A stretch of 64,000 nucleotides of DNA from Nostoc sphaeroides (GTDB taxonomy: Bacteria; Cyanobacteriota; Cyanobacteriia; Cyanobacteriales; Nostocaceae), in contig NZ_CP031941.1 of NCBI RefSeq assembly GCF_003443655.1, forward strand, positions 739,501 through 803,500. The letters are read 5' to 3'. Shown here piece by piece: positions 26,138-33,744 of this stretch. Both the position numbers and the translations under genes were made by a program. The notes beneath the pieces are model-generated. The model was not told where the DNA came from. It saw nothing but the letters and a program-made list of their open reading frames with translations, and ran no database searches. Position 1 is the stretch's first letter, and every line of letters starts with the position of its first letter.

Positions 26138-27175
26138 ATGATAAAAGTTCGTTATATCTGTTTAACAGCAGCAGCAGCCTTAATAGTTACCTTGAGTTCC
26201 TGTAGTGGTACACCAACCGCAGAAAATCCATCAGCACCAGTTGCTAGCCCTCAAGCTACAGAGGCAGTAAGTAATAACAATCACAGTAGTCACGGTGGCA
26301 AAGAAAAAATTAACATTAACACTGCTATATTATCAGAATTAGATAAATTTGAAGCTAAACTAGGTATTCCGGCTTTATCGAACAAAATCCAAGCAAGTCG
26401 TCCTTATGGTAGCTCAGAAGATTTAGTTACTAAAAAAGTAATTACTCAAGAACAGTTCGACCAAATTAAAGACCAGGTTAGTGTTCAAGAAGTAGTACTC
26501 ACGGGTGAGGCAAAAGATGTTGACTATATGTCTAAATTAGGTTTAATGAAAGGGCATCTTTTAGTAGCACAAGAACTCCTGGATCAGAATCAACCGAAAC
26601 AGGCAGAACCTCATATTGGACATCCAGTTGAAGAGATTTACGTTGATGTAGAAGATCAACTTAATGAGCGCAAAGTCAAAGAATTTAAGACAACATTGGT
26701 AAGTTTGCAAGATTTGGTGAAATCTAGTCCGAAGAATAGCAAAGTTAAAACTAATTTTACTTCTTCAGTGCAAGCAGTTGATTCCGCGATCGCAGCTTTG
26801 CCAGCAGATCAACGCTCAAAACCAGGATTTGTGCTACAGGTAATTAACGAATTGCTAGATTCAGCCAACTCAGAATATGGCGCTGCGATCGCAAATGGTA
26901 AAATAACCGCACCAATTGAGTATCAAGACTCCCGTGGTTTTGTGGTTTACGCCAATGAATTATACAAAGGAATTTCTAGTCAAGTAGCTCAAGCAGATCC
27001 CGAAGCACACAAAGCGATCGATACTAGTTTCGCTGAACTCATAAAAGTTTGGCCTGCTGCCATCCCACCAGCAAAAGCAGTCAAAACTACTAGTGATGTT
27101 ACCAAGCTAGTAAAAACCATTGAGGAAAACTCTCAAAAAGTGGTTGACAAATCCAATACCCAAGCACAGCGATAA
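26138..27175 (+). CDS. Lipoprotein with helix-hairpin-helix domain and His/Glu-rich helical domain
   Basis: Start at 26138 is supported by a GAGGAG ribosome site and by a clean lipoprotein signal with lipobox LSSC. A His spot (NNNHSSHGG) follows the lipid-attachment cysteine. Residues about 62-115 form a helix-hairpin-helix pair (ININTAILSELDKFE, LITKKVITQEQFDQI-like), as in ComEA-type or PsbU-like proteins. The remainder (about 140-345) is all-helical and includes HIGHPVEEIYVDVEDQL near residue 175, a cluster of His, Glu and Asp that could hold metal in the way imelysin/EfeO domains do. It sits between the multicopper oxidase and the ferritin/FTR1 genes on the same strand. A periplasmic metal-carrier role is inference; the HHH domain and lipobox are direct. 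Confidence 0.62.
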   Translation: MIKVRYICLTAAAALIVTLSSCSGTPTAENPSAPVASPQATEAVSNNNHSSHGGKEKININTAILSELDKFEAKLGIPALSNKIQASRPYGSSEDLVTKKVITQEQFDQIKDQVSVQEVVLTGEAKDVDYMSKLGLMKGHLLVAQELLDQNQPKQAEPHIGHPVEEIYVDVEDQLNERKVKEFKTTLVSLQDLVKSSPKNSKVKTNFTSSVQAVDSAIAALPADQRSKPGFVLQVINELLDSANSEYGAAIANGKITAPIEYQDSRGFVVYANELYKGISSQVAQADPEAHKAIDTSFAELIKVWPAAIPPAKAVKTTSDVTKLVKTIEENSQKVVDKSNTQAQR

Positions 27176-27227
27176 CATTTTGTTTTAATGGGAAGCATAA
27201 GGGAAGGAGTTTAAAATAGTTAGGAGA

Positions 27228-27280
27228 GACGCGATTAATCGCGTCTGTACAAGAGTTAGGAAAGACGCGATTAATCGCGT
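27228..27280. repeat. Two copies of the GACGCGATTAATCGCGTC palindrome
   Basis: A perfect 18-bp palindrome at 27228-27245 and a second copy at 27264-27280 with its last base changed. The same palindrome recurs at 41332 and 57726, with variants at 4455, 13814 and 62119. Confidence 0.85.
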
Positions 27281-27383
27281 ACAAGAATTATGAGTTATGA
27301 ATCCCGAACCTCTAACTTACAATTCCTAACTCCTCGCTCCTAACTCCTAACTCATTAAAATTCGTTACTTGAACTAACAACTG

Positions 27384-27818
27384 ATGCAAGAACTTGACCA
27401 TAAAAAGACCATTGATCTCCTGAACGCCATCATGGAATTTGAACTAGCAGGGGTAGTGCGCTATACACATTATTCTTTGATGGTGACTGGCCCTAACCGT
27501 ATTCCAATCGTGGCTTTTTTCAAAGCACAGGCAAGTGAATCTTTACTTCATGCCGAACAAGTAGGAGAAATTCTCACCGGTTTAGATGGGCATCCCTCCC
27601 TGAAAATTGCCCCAATGGAAGAAACCTACCAGCATAAAGTCAAGGATATCTTGGAAGAAAGCTTATCCCACGAAAAAAAGGCATTGGATCTGTATAAAAA
27701 TCTGCTCGATACTGTTACCAATGCCAGCATTTATCTTGAAGAATTCGCTCGCGGTATGATTGGGCAAGAAGAGATGCATAATCTCGAACTCAAAAAGATG
27801 CTACGCGATTTTAGTTAA
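27384..27818 (+). CDS. Ferritin-like / bacterioferritin-type protein
   Basis: 144 residues of the ferritin-like four-helix fold. Carboxylate and histidine residues typical of a di-iron site are present: AIMEFELAGVVRYTHYS (helix A), FFKAQASESLLHAEQVGE (helix B), ILEESLSHEKKALDLYKNLL (helix C), and GMIGQEEMHNLELKKML (helix D). It is shorter than classical bacterioferritin (about 155-160) and lacks an evident heme-ligand Met of that group. Small proteins of this type are common in cyanobacteria and are annotated as bacterioferritin-like. Next to an FTR1 permease it would store or buffer the imported iron. It begins 209 bp after the lipoprotein gene and is followed 93 bp later by the permease on the same strand. 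Confidence 0.82.
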   Translation: MQELDHKKTIDLLNAIMEFELAGVVRYTHYSLMVTGPNRIPIVAFFKAQASESLLHAEQVGEILTGLDGHPSLKIAPMEETYQHKVKDILEESLSHEKKALDLYKNLLDTVTNASIYLEEFARGMIGQEEMHNLELKKMLRDFS

Positions 27819-27910
27819 TAGTCATTAGTCCTTAGTCATTAGTCCTTAGTCAAAAACAAATGACAAAGGACAAATGACAAAGGACAAATGACAAAAACAA
27901 AGGATAAAAA
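27819..27910. repeat. Heptanucleotide repeats between ferritin-like and FTR1 genes
   Basis: Runs of GTCATTAGTCCTTA and AAATGACAAAGGAC, a typical Nostoc STRR spacer. The final AAAGG at 27900-27904 precedes the FTR1 ATG at 27911 and may serve as its ribosome site. Confidence 0.6.
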
Positions 27911-28879
27911 ATGGATTTTAGTACTGCTTTACCTACTTTTGTAATAACGCTCCGAGAAGGAGTAGAAGCTGCCCTTGTTGTTGGTATTGTGCTAGCTTTG
28001 CTGAAAAAAGCTAAACAATCCCAACTCAACTCTTGGGTATATGCTGGTGTCGGCGTTGGTATTGTCGTTAGTGCCTTAATAGGCGTGCTATTCAGTTGGG
28101 TAATTCAAATACTGGGAGCAGCGAATCCTCAATACACCACCATCGTTGAGCCAGCGTTAGAGGGTGTGTTTAGTGTGTTAGCGATCGCAATGCTCAGTTG
28201 GATGCTAATCTGGATGACTAAACAAGCCAGATTCATGAAAGCTACAGTTGAGGGAGCAGTAACAGAAGCCCTGACACAAAACTCAAATGCTGGTTGGGGT
28301 GTTTTTACTTTAATTTTAATTGCTGTTGTCCGCGAAGGCTTTGAAACTGTTCTCTTCGTTGCAGCTAATTTTCAACAGGGATTAATGCCAGCCTTGGGTG
28401 CTATTACTGGTTTAATAGCGGCATCTGCCATTGGGGTGCTGCTATTTAAATGGGGTGTCAAAATTAACATCCGCCAGTTTTTCCAGGTAATGGGCGTTTT
28501 ATTAGTGTTGATTGTCGCTGGGTTGGTAGTATCAGCCTTGAAACATTTTGACGAAGCAGTGGCTAACCTTGCCCTTAGCAGTCGCGCCACAGAAGGCCTT
28601 TGTTTCTATTACGAACGTTTTACAAAAGTCCACTCGTGTATTTTGGGGCCAATGGTTTCAAATACTTCCACAATCTTGCCTGACGAACAGTTTCCTGGCA
28701 TTATTCTCAAATCTTTATTTGGTTATAGAGACAATCTCTATCTTGTGCAAGCAGTGGGATATGTGGCATTTTTACTTACCATTGGAGGACTGTATTTCCG
28801 CAGTCTTGGCGGTGCTTCTCCTGAAGGTAAAAAAAATATCCCCTTTGGTCAAAAACCACTTAGTTCTACAAAGGATTAA
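27911..28879 (+). CDS. FTR1-family high-affinity iron permease
   Basis: A 322-residue integral membrane protein with about seven membrane helices. The two diagnostic REGxE motifs are present: TLREGVEAALVVG at about residue 15 and VVREGFETVLFVA at about residue 140. Both Glu-containing motifs carry Fe(III) in yeast Ftr1 and bacterial EfeU. The C-terminal region has a large loop (about 228-270, LCFYYERFTKVHSC) before the last helix. EfeO and EfeB genes, the usual partners of EfeU, are absent. Instead a multicopper oxidase, HHH lipoprotein and ferritin-like protein are encoded directly upstream on the same strand, which is closer to the yeast Fet3/Ftr1 pairing. Length and motifs indicate a full, functional gene. 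Confidence 0.92.
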   Translation: MDFSTALPTFVITLREGVEAALVVGIVLALLKKAKQSQLNSWVYAGVGVGIVVSALIGVLFSWVIQILGAANPQYTTIVEPALEGVFSVLAIAMLSWMLIWMTKQARFMKATVEGAVTEALTQNSNAGWGVFTLILIAVVREGFETVLFVAANFQQGLMPALGAITGLIAASAIGVLLFKWGVKINIRQFFQVMGVLLVLIVAGLVVSALKHFDEAVANLALSSRATEGLCFYYERFTKVHSCILGPMVSNTSTILPDEQFPGIILKSLFGYRDNLYLVQAVGYVAFLLTIGGLYFRSLGGASPEGKKNIPFGQKPLSSTKD

Positions 28880-28991
28880 AAGCACAGTCAGTTGCTTCGT
28901 TCCCAGTCTATCTATGACTGGGAATCACCTTAGCGATGGGTATTTGTCACCAACACAAAGTAACCAAAGCTTTTCTAAAGCGGATTAGGCA

Positions 28992-29560
28992 ATGAGCAAA
29001 ACTTTTATATTAAATTCCTTACTGTTGCTTTCTCAAATATCCAATCCAGAAATAAAATTTTTAGATTTAAAAAATAAATTAGAAAAAAAAGGGTTTCAGG
29101 TAATTGTTGCACTACCACCAAAGCGAGGAGCTTATGGGTTACTAAGAGAAGCTGACAAAAAAATTTGGATTAATCCCATAGTGTTTGAGTTAGGTATCGG
29201 GACTCAAACATTAGGGAACTCCAAAAAATAAATTATTCCACATTCAAGTAGTTGACTGTTGACTGTTGACTGAAAACTCGTGAACCGTCAACGGTCAACA
29301 GTGAACAATAGCAATGGAATATTTTTTTACTTGGAAGTCCCTTAATCCATGAAACTGTTCATGCAGCGCAGGTATGTGCCGGAAAAGGAAAAATCAAAAC
29401 TTTAGGCTTAGACATTCAACCAAGCAATTATGCTAAACCATTTTTTCAACGTTATACCGATATCAAACGAAAAGATTTATAAAGAGAAGCCTATGCAGTA
29501 CAAACTCAACCTAATAGTTTTGAGTTAGCTGTATCTCTTCTTCAAGAATATTGTAAATAG
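28992..29560 (+). pseudogene. Small HExxH zincin-like gene interrupted by a MITE and a nonsense codon
   Basis: The 5' part (28992-29213, MSKTFILNSLLLLSQ to GIGTQTL) runs into a 128-bp MITE at codon 75. After the MITE and one copy of the TTA duplication, the same frame continues at 29345 as IHETVHAAQVCAGKG, an HExxH zinc motif, then FFQRYTDIKRKDL, an in-frame TAA at 29480-29482, REAYAVQTQPNSFEL and stop at 29558-29560. Removing the MITE plus one TTA joins Leu-Ile-His-Glu exactly in frame. The TAA (a GAA in the likely ancestor, giving LEREAYAVQ) is a second lesion. The intact ancestor was a metallopeptidase-like protein of about 146 residues, with a possible third ligand in REAYAVQ. It is now inactive. 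Confidence 0.85.
29214..29341. mobile_element. MITE, GGGACTTCC family, locus 2 (TTA duplication)
   Basis: 128 bp, ends GGGAACTCC and GGAAGTCCC, flanked by TTA (29211-29213 and 29342-29344). Its inverse is nearly identical to the copy at 50101-50235; the two differ by one AGTCAAC heptamer unit and a few bases. It lies inside the zincin-like pseudogene. Confidence 0.9.
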
Positions 29561-29819
29561 CTAGTTGTTAGATTTGTTTATAAGGCTAAACTGTCTTTAT
29601 TTAACTACTTTGCAATAAAAAGTATTGAGTATTGCCGAGTGAGAATCTTGAGTGCAAAAAATGCTTTAAAAATAAATTGGTTAATCATTCTTTAGCACAA
29701 AAAAAAGAATGGCAAAGATGTTTTGCAGTAGGTTAAAACTGATTTTAATTATGAAGTAATTAGAGTAATTGTTTAATTCATCTTGTCTTACTATTGGGTA
29801 CAGGCATTTGTAAGACGAG

Positions 29820-30755
29820 CTAAGTGCCCTGCTTTACAAACAAGGCTTGCTTAAGCTGCTGACAAGCCTTTTCAATGGCATCTATACTACCTGGATTCAC
29901 CAGACCATAATAATCAAACACATAGACTCGGTTATTTTTAGTTGCTTGCAGTTGTTGCCAAAAAGCTTCCTTTTTCAGCGAATCTAAAAGCCCTGCTTCC
30001 GAATTTCCTTGTGGGGGATTAACCAAAATTATTACCTCTGGATTTGCTTCTAAAACTTTCTCAGCCGAAAGCGTCACATAGCCACCAACAGGACTTTTTC
30101 CTTGTAAATCTGCTGCTATATTTTTAGCTTGGAATTTTGCCAGCAAATCCCCTGCCCAACTATTTTTATTCGGTGCTAAAATTGGTTGACGACTAACCAG
30201 CGCTAGAGTAGAAAAACCCTGAGTTGGCTTTTCTGGCAAGAAAGTTTTATAACGGTTTAACAAAGGTTGAGGATCAGCATTAATTAACACCGCCAGTTTT
30301 TTAGTAAGTTCTTCTAGAGATTCCCAGTTATTCACCTTAGTGAGCAAAGTCGGAATTCCTAGCTGCTGAAGTTTTTGAATTGGGATGTTAGAAAAACCTT
30401 CTGCACCAATAACTAAATCTGGTTTGAGTGCTACCACTTTTTCTAAATTTGGCGGACTTTGCCCTTCACTAACACGGGGAATATCCTTAAATTTTGAGTC
30501 ATCCTTAAATAATTTACTACCAGTGATTCCAACAATTTTTGTCTGATCGAGTCGAGAGATAATATCAGCAGAAAGAGAAGAAAGAGCAACAACTCTTTTT
30601 GCTGATCCTTTTGATAATTGCTGAGAATTTGTGTTTGTCGTCTCAGTAGGGTTTGTGATTTTTGTTGATGGCTGCTGAGTGGTTGCAGTCGTGCAAGCAG
30701 CTAAAAGTATACTCATCAAAAGTGCTAAAGCAGATAAAAGCCAACGACGATGCAT
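29820..30755 (-). CDS. BtuF/FecB-type ABC transporter substrate-binding lipoprotein
   Basis: Start at 30755 (MHRRWLLSALALL) gives a lipoprotein signal with lipobox LLAAC; the 15 residues upstream are not signal-like. The body is the helical-backbone binding fold of the cobalamin/iron-siderophore class: KRVVALSSLSADIISRL, IVGITGSKLFK, EKVVALKPDLVIGAEG, and NPEVIILVNPP. This class delivers B12, heme or Fe-siderophores to BtuCD/FecCD-type importers. No permease or ATPase gene is adjacent, so it may work with a system encoded elsewhere. Its location next to CbtB-like, FTR1 and ferritin-like genes fits a metal island. It reads toward the island and is not in operon with it. Confidence 0.85.
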   Translation of the reverse strand: MHRRWLLSALALLMSILLAACTTATTQQPSTKITNPTETTNTNSQQLSKGSAKRVVALSSLSADIISRLDQTKIVGITGSKLFKDDSKFKDIPRVSEGQSPPNLEKVVALKPDLVIGAEGFSNIPIQKLQQLGIPTLLTKVNNWESLEELTKKLAVLINADPQPLLNRYKTFLPEKPTQGFSTLALVSRQPILAPNKNSWAGDLLAKFQAKNIAADLQGKSPVGGYVTLSAEKVLEANPEVIILVNPPQGNSEAGLLDSLKKEAFWQQLQATKNNRVYVFDYYGLVNPGSIDAIEKACQQLKQALFVKQGT

Positions 30756-30800
30756 ATTAAAATTCCTTTTGGGGTAAGAATGGCATAAGCTGTTACGCAT

Positions 30801-31170
30801 TTAATTTGTACATTTACCTGATGACTGATGACTGATGACTGATGACTGATGACTGATGAGTGTTAACGACCATCACATCAATAGTGTTTATATATTTTAG
30901 ACGCGCATCAGCTTAAGCAGATTTTCACTAACTAAGGTACAGGCAGAATCTACCCAATAACAGGCTAAGCTTGGTGTGTATTCAGATGTTTTATACTTCC
31001 CTATATGTATTCATGTCTTTATCAAAAAATTCAGCAACACAAACAACCCTTTAGTAGTCTTAAAAAAATAGGTTTAAAAACCCCTGTTGCTTAAACGTAT
31101 AATTATATACATTTTACCCACAATTATCTGAATTGGGGTTGATGATTATTGTGTCCATCTACTGCTAGAT
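30801..31170. repeat. Intergenic region with GATGACT heptamer array
   Basis: A head-to-tail GATGACT array of about six copies at 30819-30860. The remainder is AT-rich and contains nothing recognisable beyond the control regions of the two divergent genes. Confidence 0.7.
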
Positions 31171-32670
31171 ATGTCTAACCATCCCTTGAACGTTGCAAGA
31201 TCAACATTATTTTGGCGGCGCCTGTTCGCTATTGTTTTCACTAGTAGTTCGTTGTTCCCCAACTTTGGAAGCGAACCAGCAAGGGCGCAAGTAACCCAGT
31301 ATTGTCAATTATCATCAACGGCGGCACAAGAAAAAGAAAACTTACGTTTGTCAGCCCTCAAAGGCAAACCAGATGCCCAAACCCGCTATCAAGACATGCT
31401 ACAAGAACAGGCACAGAAATTACAGGAGTGCCGCACTAAAACTTGGCCGCAAGTCCAAGCCATTTGGTTGCGCTTGTATCCTTGTGACATTCAGCCAGGA
31501 ATAATTGATCAGACTATGGATCGGATTGTCAACCGTGGCTACAACCAAGTTTATTTAGAAGTATTTTACGACGGACAGGCATTATTGCCAGCAAAAGCTA
31601 ACCCGACGGTTTGGCCTTCTGTAATTCGCACCCCAGGAGCAGAAAACGTCGATATACTCGCCACAGCAATTCAAAAAGGTCGGCAACGCGGTTTAAAGGT
31701 TTATGCCTGGATGTTTACGACCAATTTCGGCTATACTTACGCCCAGCGCCCAGATAGAGAAAGTGCGATCGCTCGTAATGGCAAAGGTCAAACGAGCCTA
31801 TATGTGGTAGATAACGGCTCTCAAGTATTTATCGACCCCTACAACTTACAAGCAAAACGCGACTACTACCAATTAGTAAAAGAAATTTTGCGCCGTCGTC
31901 CAGATGGCTTGTTATTAGACTATATACGCTATCCCCGACAAGCAGGAAGTGATTCCATCGCCACCAAAGTTTCAGATTTATGGCTATATAGTCCCGCAAC
32001 CCAAGAAGCTTTATTTAAACGGGCACTAAATTACAAAGGGCTGGACTTGATTCGGCGCTTTTTGAGTAAGGGATTCGTCGGCGCCGGAGATATAGCGGAA
32101 GTTGATAACCTTTATCCCCAAGAAGGCGAACCCCTCTGGCAAGGACGCATTCCTGCACCAGCGCAAAAATCAATTCTGCCTGCAACCGATAGACAGCCGC
32201 TTTTACAATGGGAATTATGGCAGCTTGCTGTTGCCCATGCCATGCAAGGAATTTTAGATTTTGTCACCATAGCCAGTTATCCAGCAAAACAGCAAGGTAT
32301 TCCTACGGGAGTAGTGTTTTTTTCGGATGGCAACCAAACTGTAGGGCAAGGTTATGATTCCCGTTTGCAACCTTGGGATCGGTTCCCCACCACATTGCAG
32401 TGGCATCCTATGGCTTATGGGAATTGCGGTAATGTCAGTTGTATTGTGACGCAAGTGCAACGAGTTTTGAGTATGGCAAAACCCGGTACGCAGATAATCC
32501 CAGCTTTAGCAGGCAAATGGGGAGAATCTATTAGTAATCGTCCATCTCTAGAAGCGCAAATGCAGGCACTTCGCCAATACGCCCCCCAACTGAAGGGAGT
32601 TAGCCATTTTGCCTATTCTTGGCAATATCCTGAAAGTGATAACGATCGCAAATTTTGTCGCAGTCGGTAA
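31171..32670 (+). CDS. Secreted family 10-like glycosyl hydrolase (GHL10/YngK-like)
   Basis: A 499-residue protein with an N-terminal signal peptide (about residues 1-40, ending PARAQ). The core is a TIM barrel of the glycosyl-hydrolase-like GHL10 type: QVYLEVFYDGQALLP, GLKVYAWMFTTNFGY, PDGLLLDYIRYPRQ and WHPMAYGNCGN. The conserved acidic residues at barrel strand ends (Asp in LLLDYIRYP) are visible. The substrate is not known; cell wall or sheath polysaccharide is possible. It has a ribosome site weak by eye. The gene stands alone; mobA converges on it 25 bp downstream. Confidence 0.75.
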   Translation: MSNHPLNVARSTLFWRRLFAIVFTSSSLFPNFGSEPARAQVTQYCQLSSTAAQEKENLRLSALKGKPDAQTRYQDMLQEQAQKLQECRTKTWPQVQAIWLRLYPCDIQPGIIDQTMDRIVNRGYNQVYLEVFYDGQALLPAKANPTVWPSVIRTPGAENVDILATAIQKGRQRGLKVYAWMFTTNFGYTYAQRPDRESAIARNGKGQTSLYVVDNGSQVFIDPYNLQAKRDYYQLVKEILRRRPDGLLLDYIRYPRQAGSDSIATKVSDLWLYSPATQEALFKRALNYKGLDLIRRFLSKGFVGAGDIAEVDNLYPQEGEPLWQGRIPAPAQKSILPATDRQPLLQWELWQLAVAHAMQGILDFVTIASYPAKQQGIPTGVVFFSDGNQTVGQGYDSRLQPWDRFPTTLQWHPMAYGNCGNVSCIVTQVQRVLSMAKPGTQIIPALAGKWGESISNRPSLEAQMQALRQYAPQLKGVSHFAYSWQYPESDNDRKFCRSR

Positions 32671-32694
32671 ACAGCAATATGCTTGAGTTAAGGC

Positions 32695-33297
32695 TTAACT
32701 CTTAGCCAAGTCTGCTGGCGTATTACAGTTAAACAGCATTTCGGGTTCTGGTAAAGGCAAAACTTCTACAGGATATTGCCGCAGCCATTGCTGAAACGAT
32801 CGCTCCCCTTGGTTGATAAACTCTAAGAGTTGTGGCAAACAGCGACGGCGATAAAAACCACACAGAGGTTCCCAGCCTTTAGGATGATCGGCTAAAGCTG
32901 CGACCTTATCATCTCCCACGCTATCAAGTCTAGTTACCCAATCTTGCAACACCTCAACCCGCAACCTCGGCAAATCGCAAGCAAGCAACAGCACCCAATC
33001 TGTTTTAACTTCAGCTAGCCCTTGGGCAAACCCAACTAAAGGCCCGTGGGCTAGAGATTCTCCAGATAAAGGTACTTCCCGAATAAACTGGCAACCAGGC
33101 AAAAGCAAATCTTGATAGCGTTCTGGCCAGGGAGTAACTATATAAATAACATCAGCACAGCTTTGAGCAATGCTACAAACTCGCTGCAACAAAGGTATCC
33201 CTTGAATGGGAATCAAGGCTTTATCTTGACCCATCCGAGAACTTTTGCCACCTGCTAAAACTATGGCGTTTAATTTACTACACGAGTTAATAGTCAT
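32695..33297 (-). CDS. mobA: Molybdenum cofactor guanylyltransferase
   Basis: A 200-residue nucleotidyltransferase. The signature VLAGGKSSRMGQDKALI at about residues 13-29 binds GTP; LLLACDLPRL near 104 carries the metal-binding Asp; EPLCGFYRR near 145 and NCNTPADL near the C-terminus are family blocks. MobA attaches GMP to molybdopterin to give MGD for nitrate reductase and related enzymes, in the cytoplasm. No other moa/mob genes are adjacent. Length is normal. Confidence 0.93.
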   Translation of the reverse strand: MTINSCSKLNAIVLAGGKSSRMGQDKALIPIQGIPLLQRVCSIAQSCADVIYIVTPWPERYQDLLLPGCQFIREVPLSGESLAHGPLVGFAQGLAEVKTDWVLLLACDLPRLRVEVLQDWVTRLDSVGDDKVAALADHPKGWEPLCGFYRRRCLPQLLEFINQGERSFQQWLRQYPVEVLPLPEPEMLFNCNTPADLAKS

Positions 33298-33390
33298 TCG
33301 TCAAAAAAATAGAGGGTAAAAAACGAGTCAAACTAAATTAACCCCTGACGCTGAAAGTAGAATAAATTTATCTTCTACTTAAACCCCATC

Positions 33391-33615
33391 ATGGCTATCC
33401 AAGAACTCGAACAACAACTCCTTCAGCTTTCTCCCAACGATAAACTCTACATCATCCAACTCCTTGCCCAAAGCCTGACTACACATAACAATACCCACCC
33501 AGATCAACCAAGCAAAATCTCAGAGTTTTTCCGTCAATCCCCCTTGGCTGAACTCATCGAAGAACTTGACCTTAGTCGAGATCGTACTCTTCCCCGTGAT
33601 GCCTTCACTCCATGA
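33391..33615 (+). CDS. Small hypothetical protein, possible orphan antitoxin
   Basis: 74 residues, starting MAIQELEQQLLQLSPNDKLYIIQLLAQSL, a helix that recalls the N-terminus of cyanobacterial addiction-module antitoxins (LSPxEKLxLIQxL). The C-terminal region (PLAELIEELDLSRDR) is acidic and flexible. No toxin-like ORF is found next to it: the AATTCGTAATT repeat begins immediately downstream. I do not recognise a specific family, and an antitoxin role is only suggested by pattern. Confidence 0.45.
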   Translation: MAIQELEQQLLQLSPNDKLYIIQLLAQSLTTHNNTHPDQPSKISEFFRQSPLAELIEELDLSRDRTLPRDAFTP

Positions 33616-33618
33616 CCG

Positions 33619-33735
33619 AATAATTACTAATTCGTAATTCGTAATTCGTAATTAATGGTACAGAGCAAATCAATTTATTGATGGAGATAAAAAACATAAT
33701 TCCTTTTTTTCAGAGCAAGCGACTTTAGTCGTGGG
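33619..33735. repeat. AATTCGTAATT-family repeat, undisturbed copy (empty site for a MITE)
   Basis: It begins CCGAATAATTACTAATTCG with three AATTCGT units, and ends TTTTCAGAGCAAGCGACTTTAGTCGTGGGG. The same sequence order occurs at 37335-37620, where a 147-bp MITE splits it after ATTTCAGAGC. The present copy preserves the uninterrupted sequence at 33708-33725. Confidence 0.75.
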
Positions 33736-33744
33736 GAAACTATT

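Noticed and set aside
30819..30860. GATGACT array and other heptamer arrays as CRISPR or origin iterons
   Set aside because: No spacers, and the same type of STRR occurs at many intergenic sites in this window; no DnaA boxes or dnaA/dnaN genes nearby.
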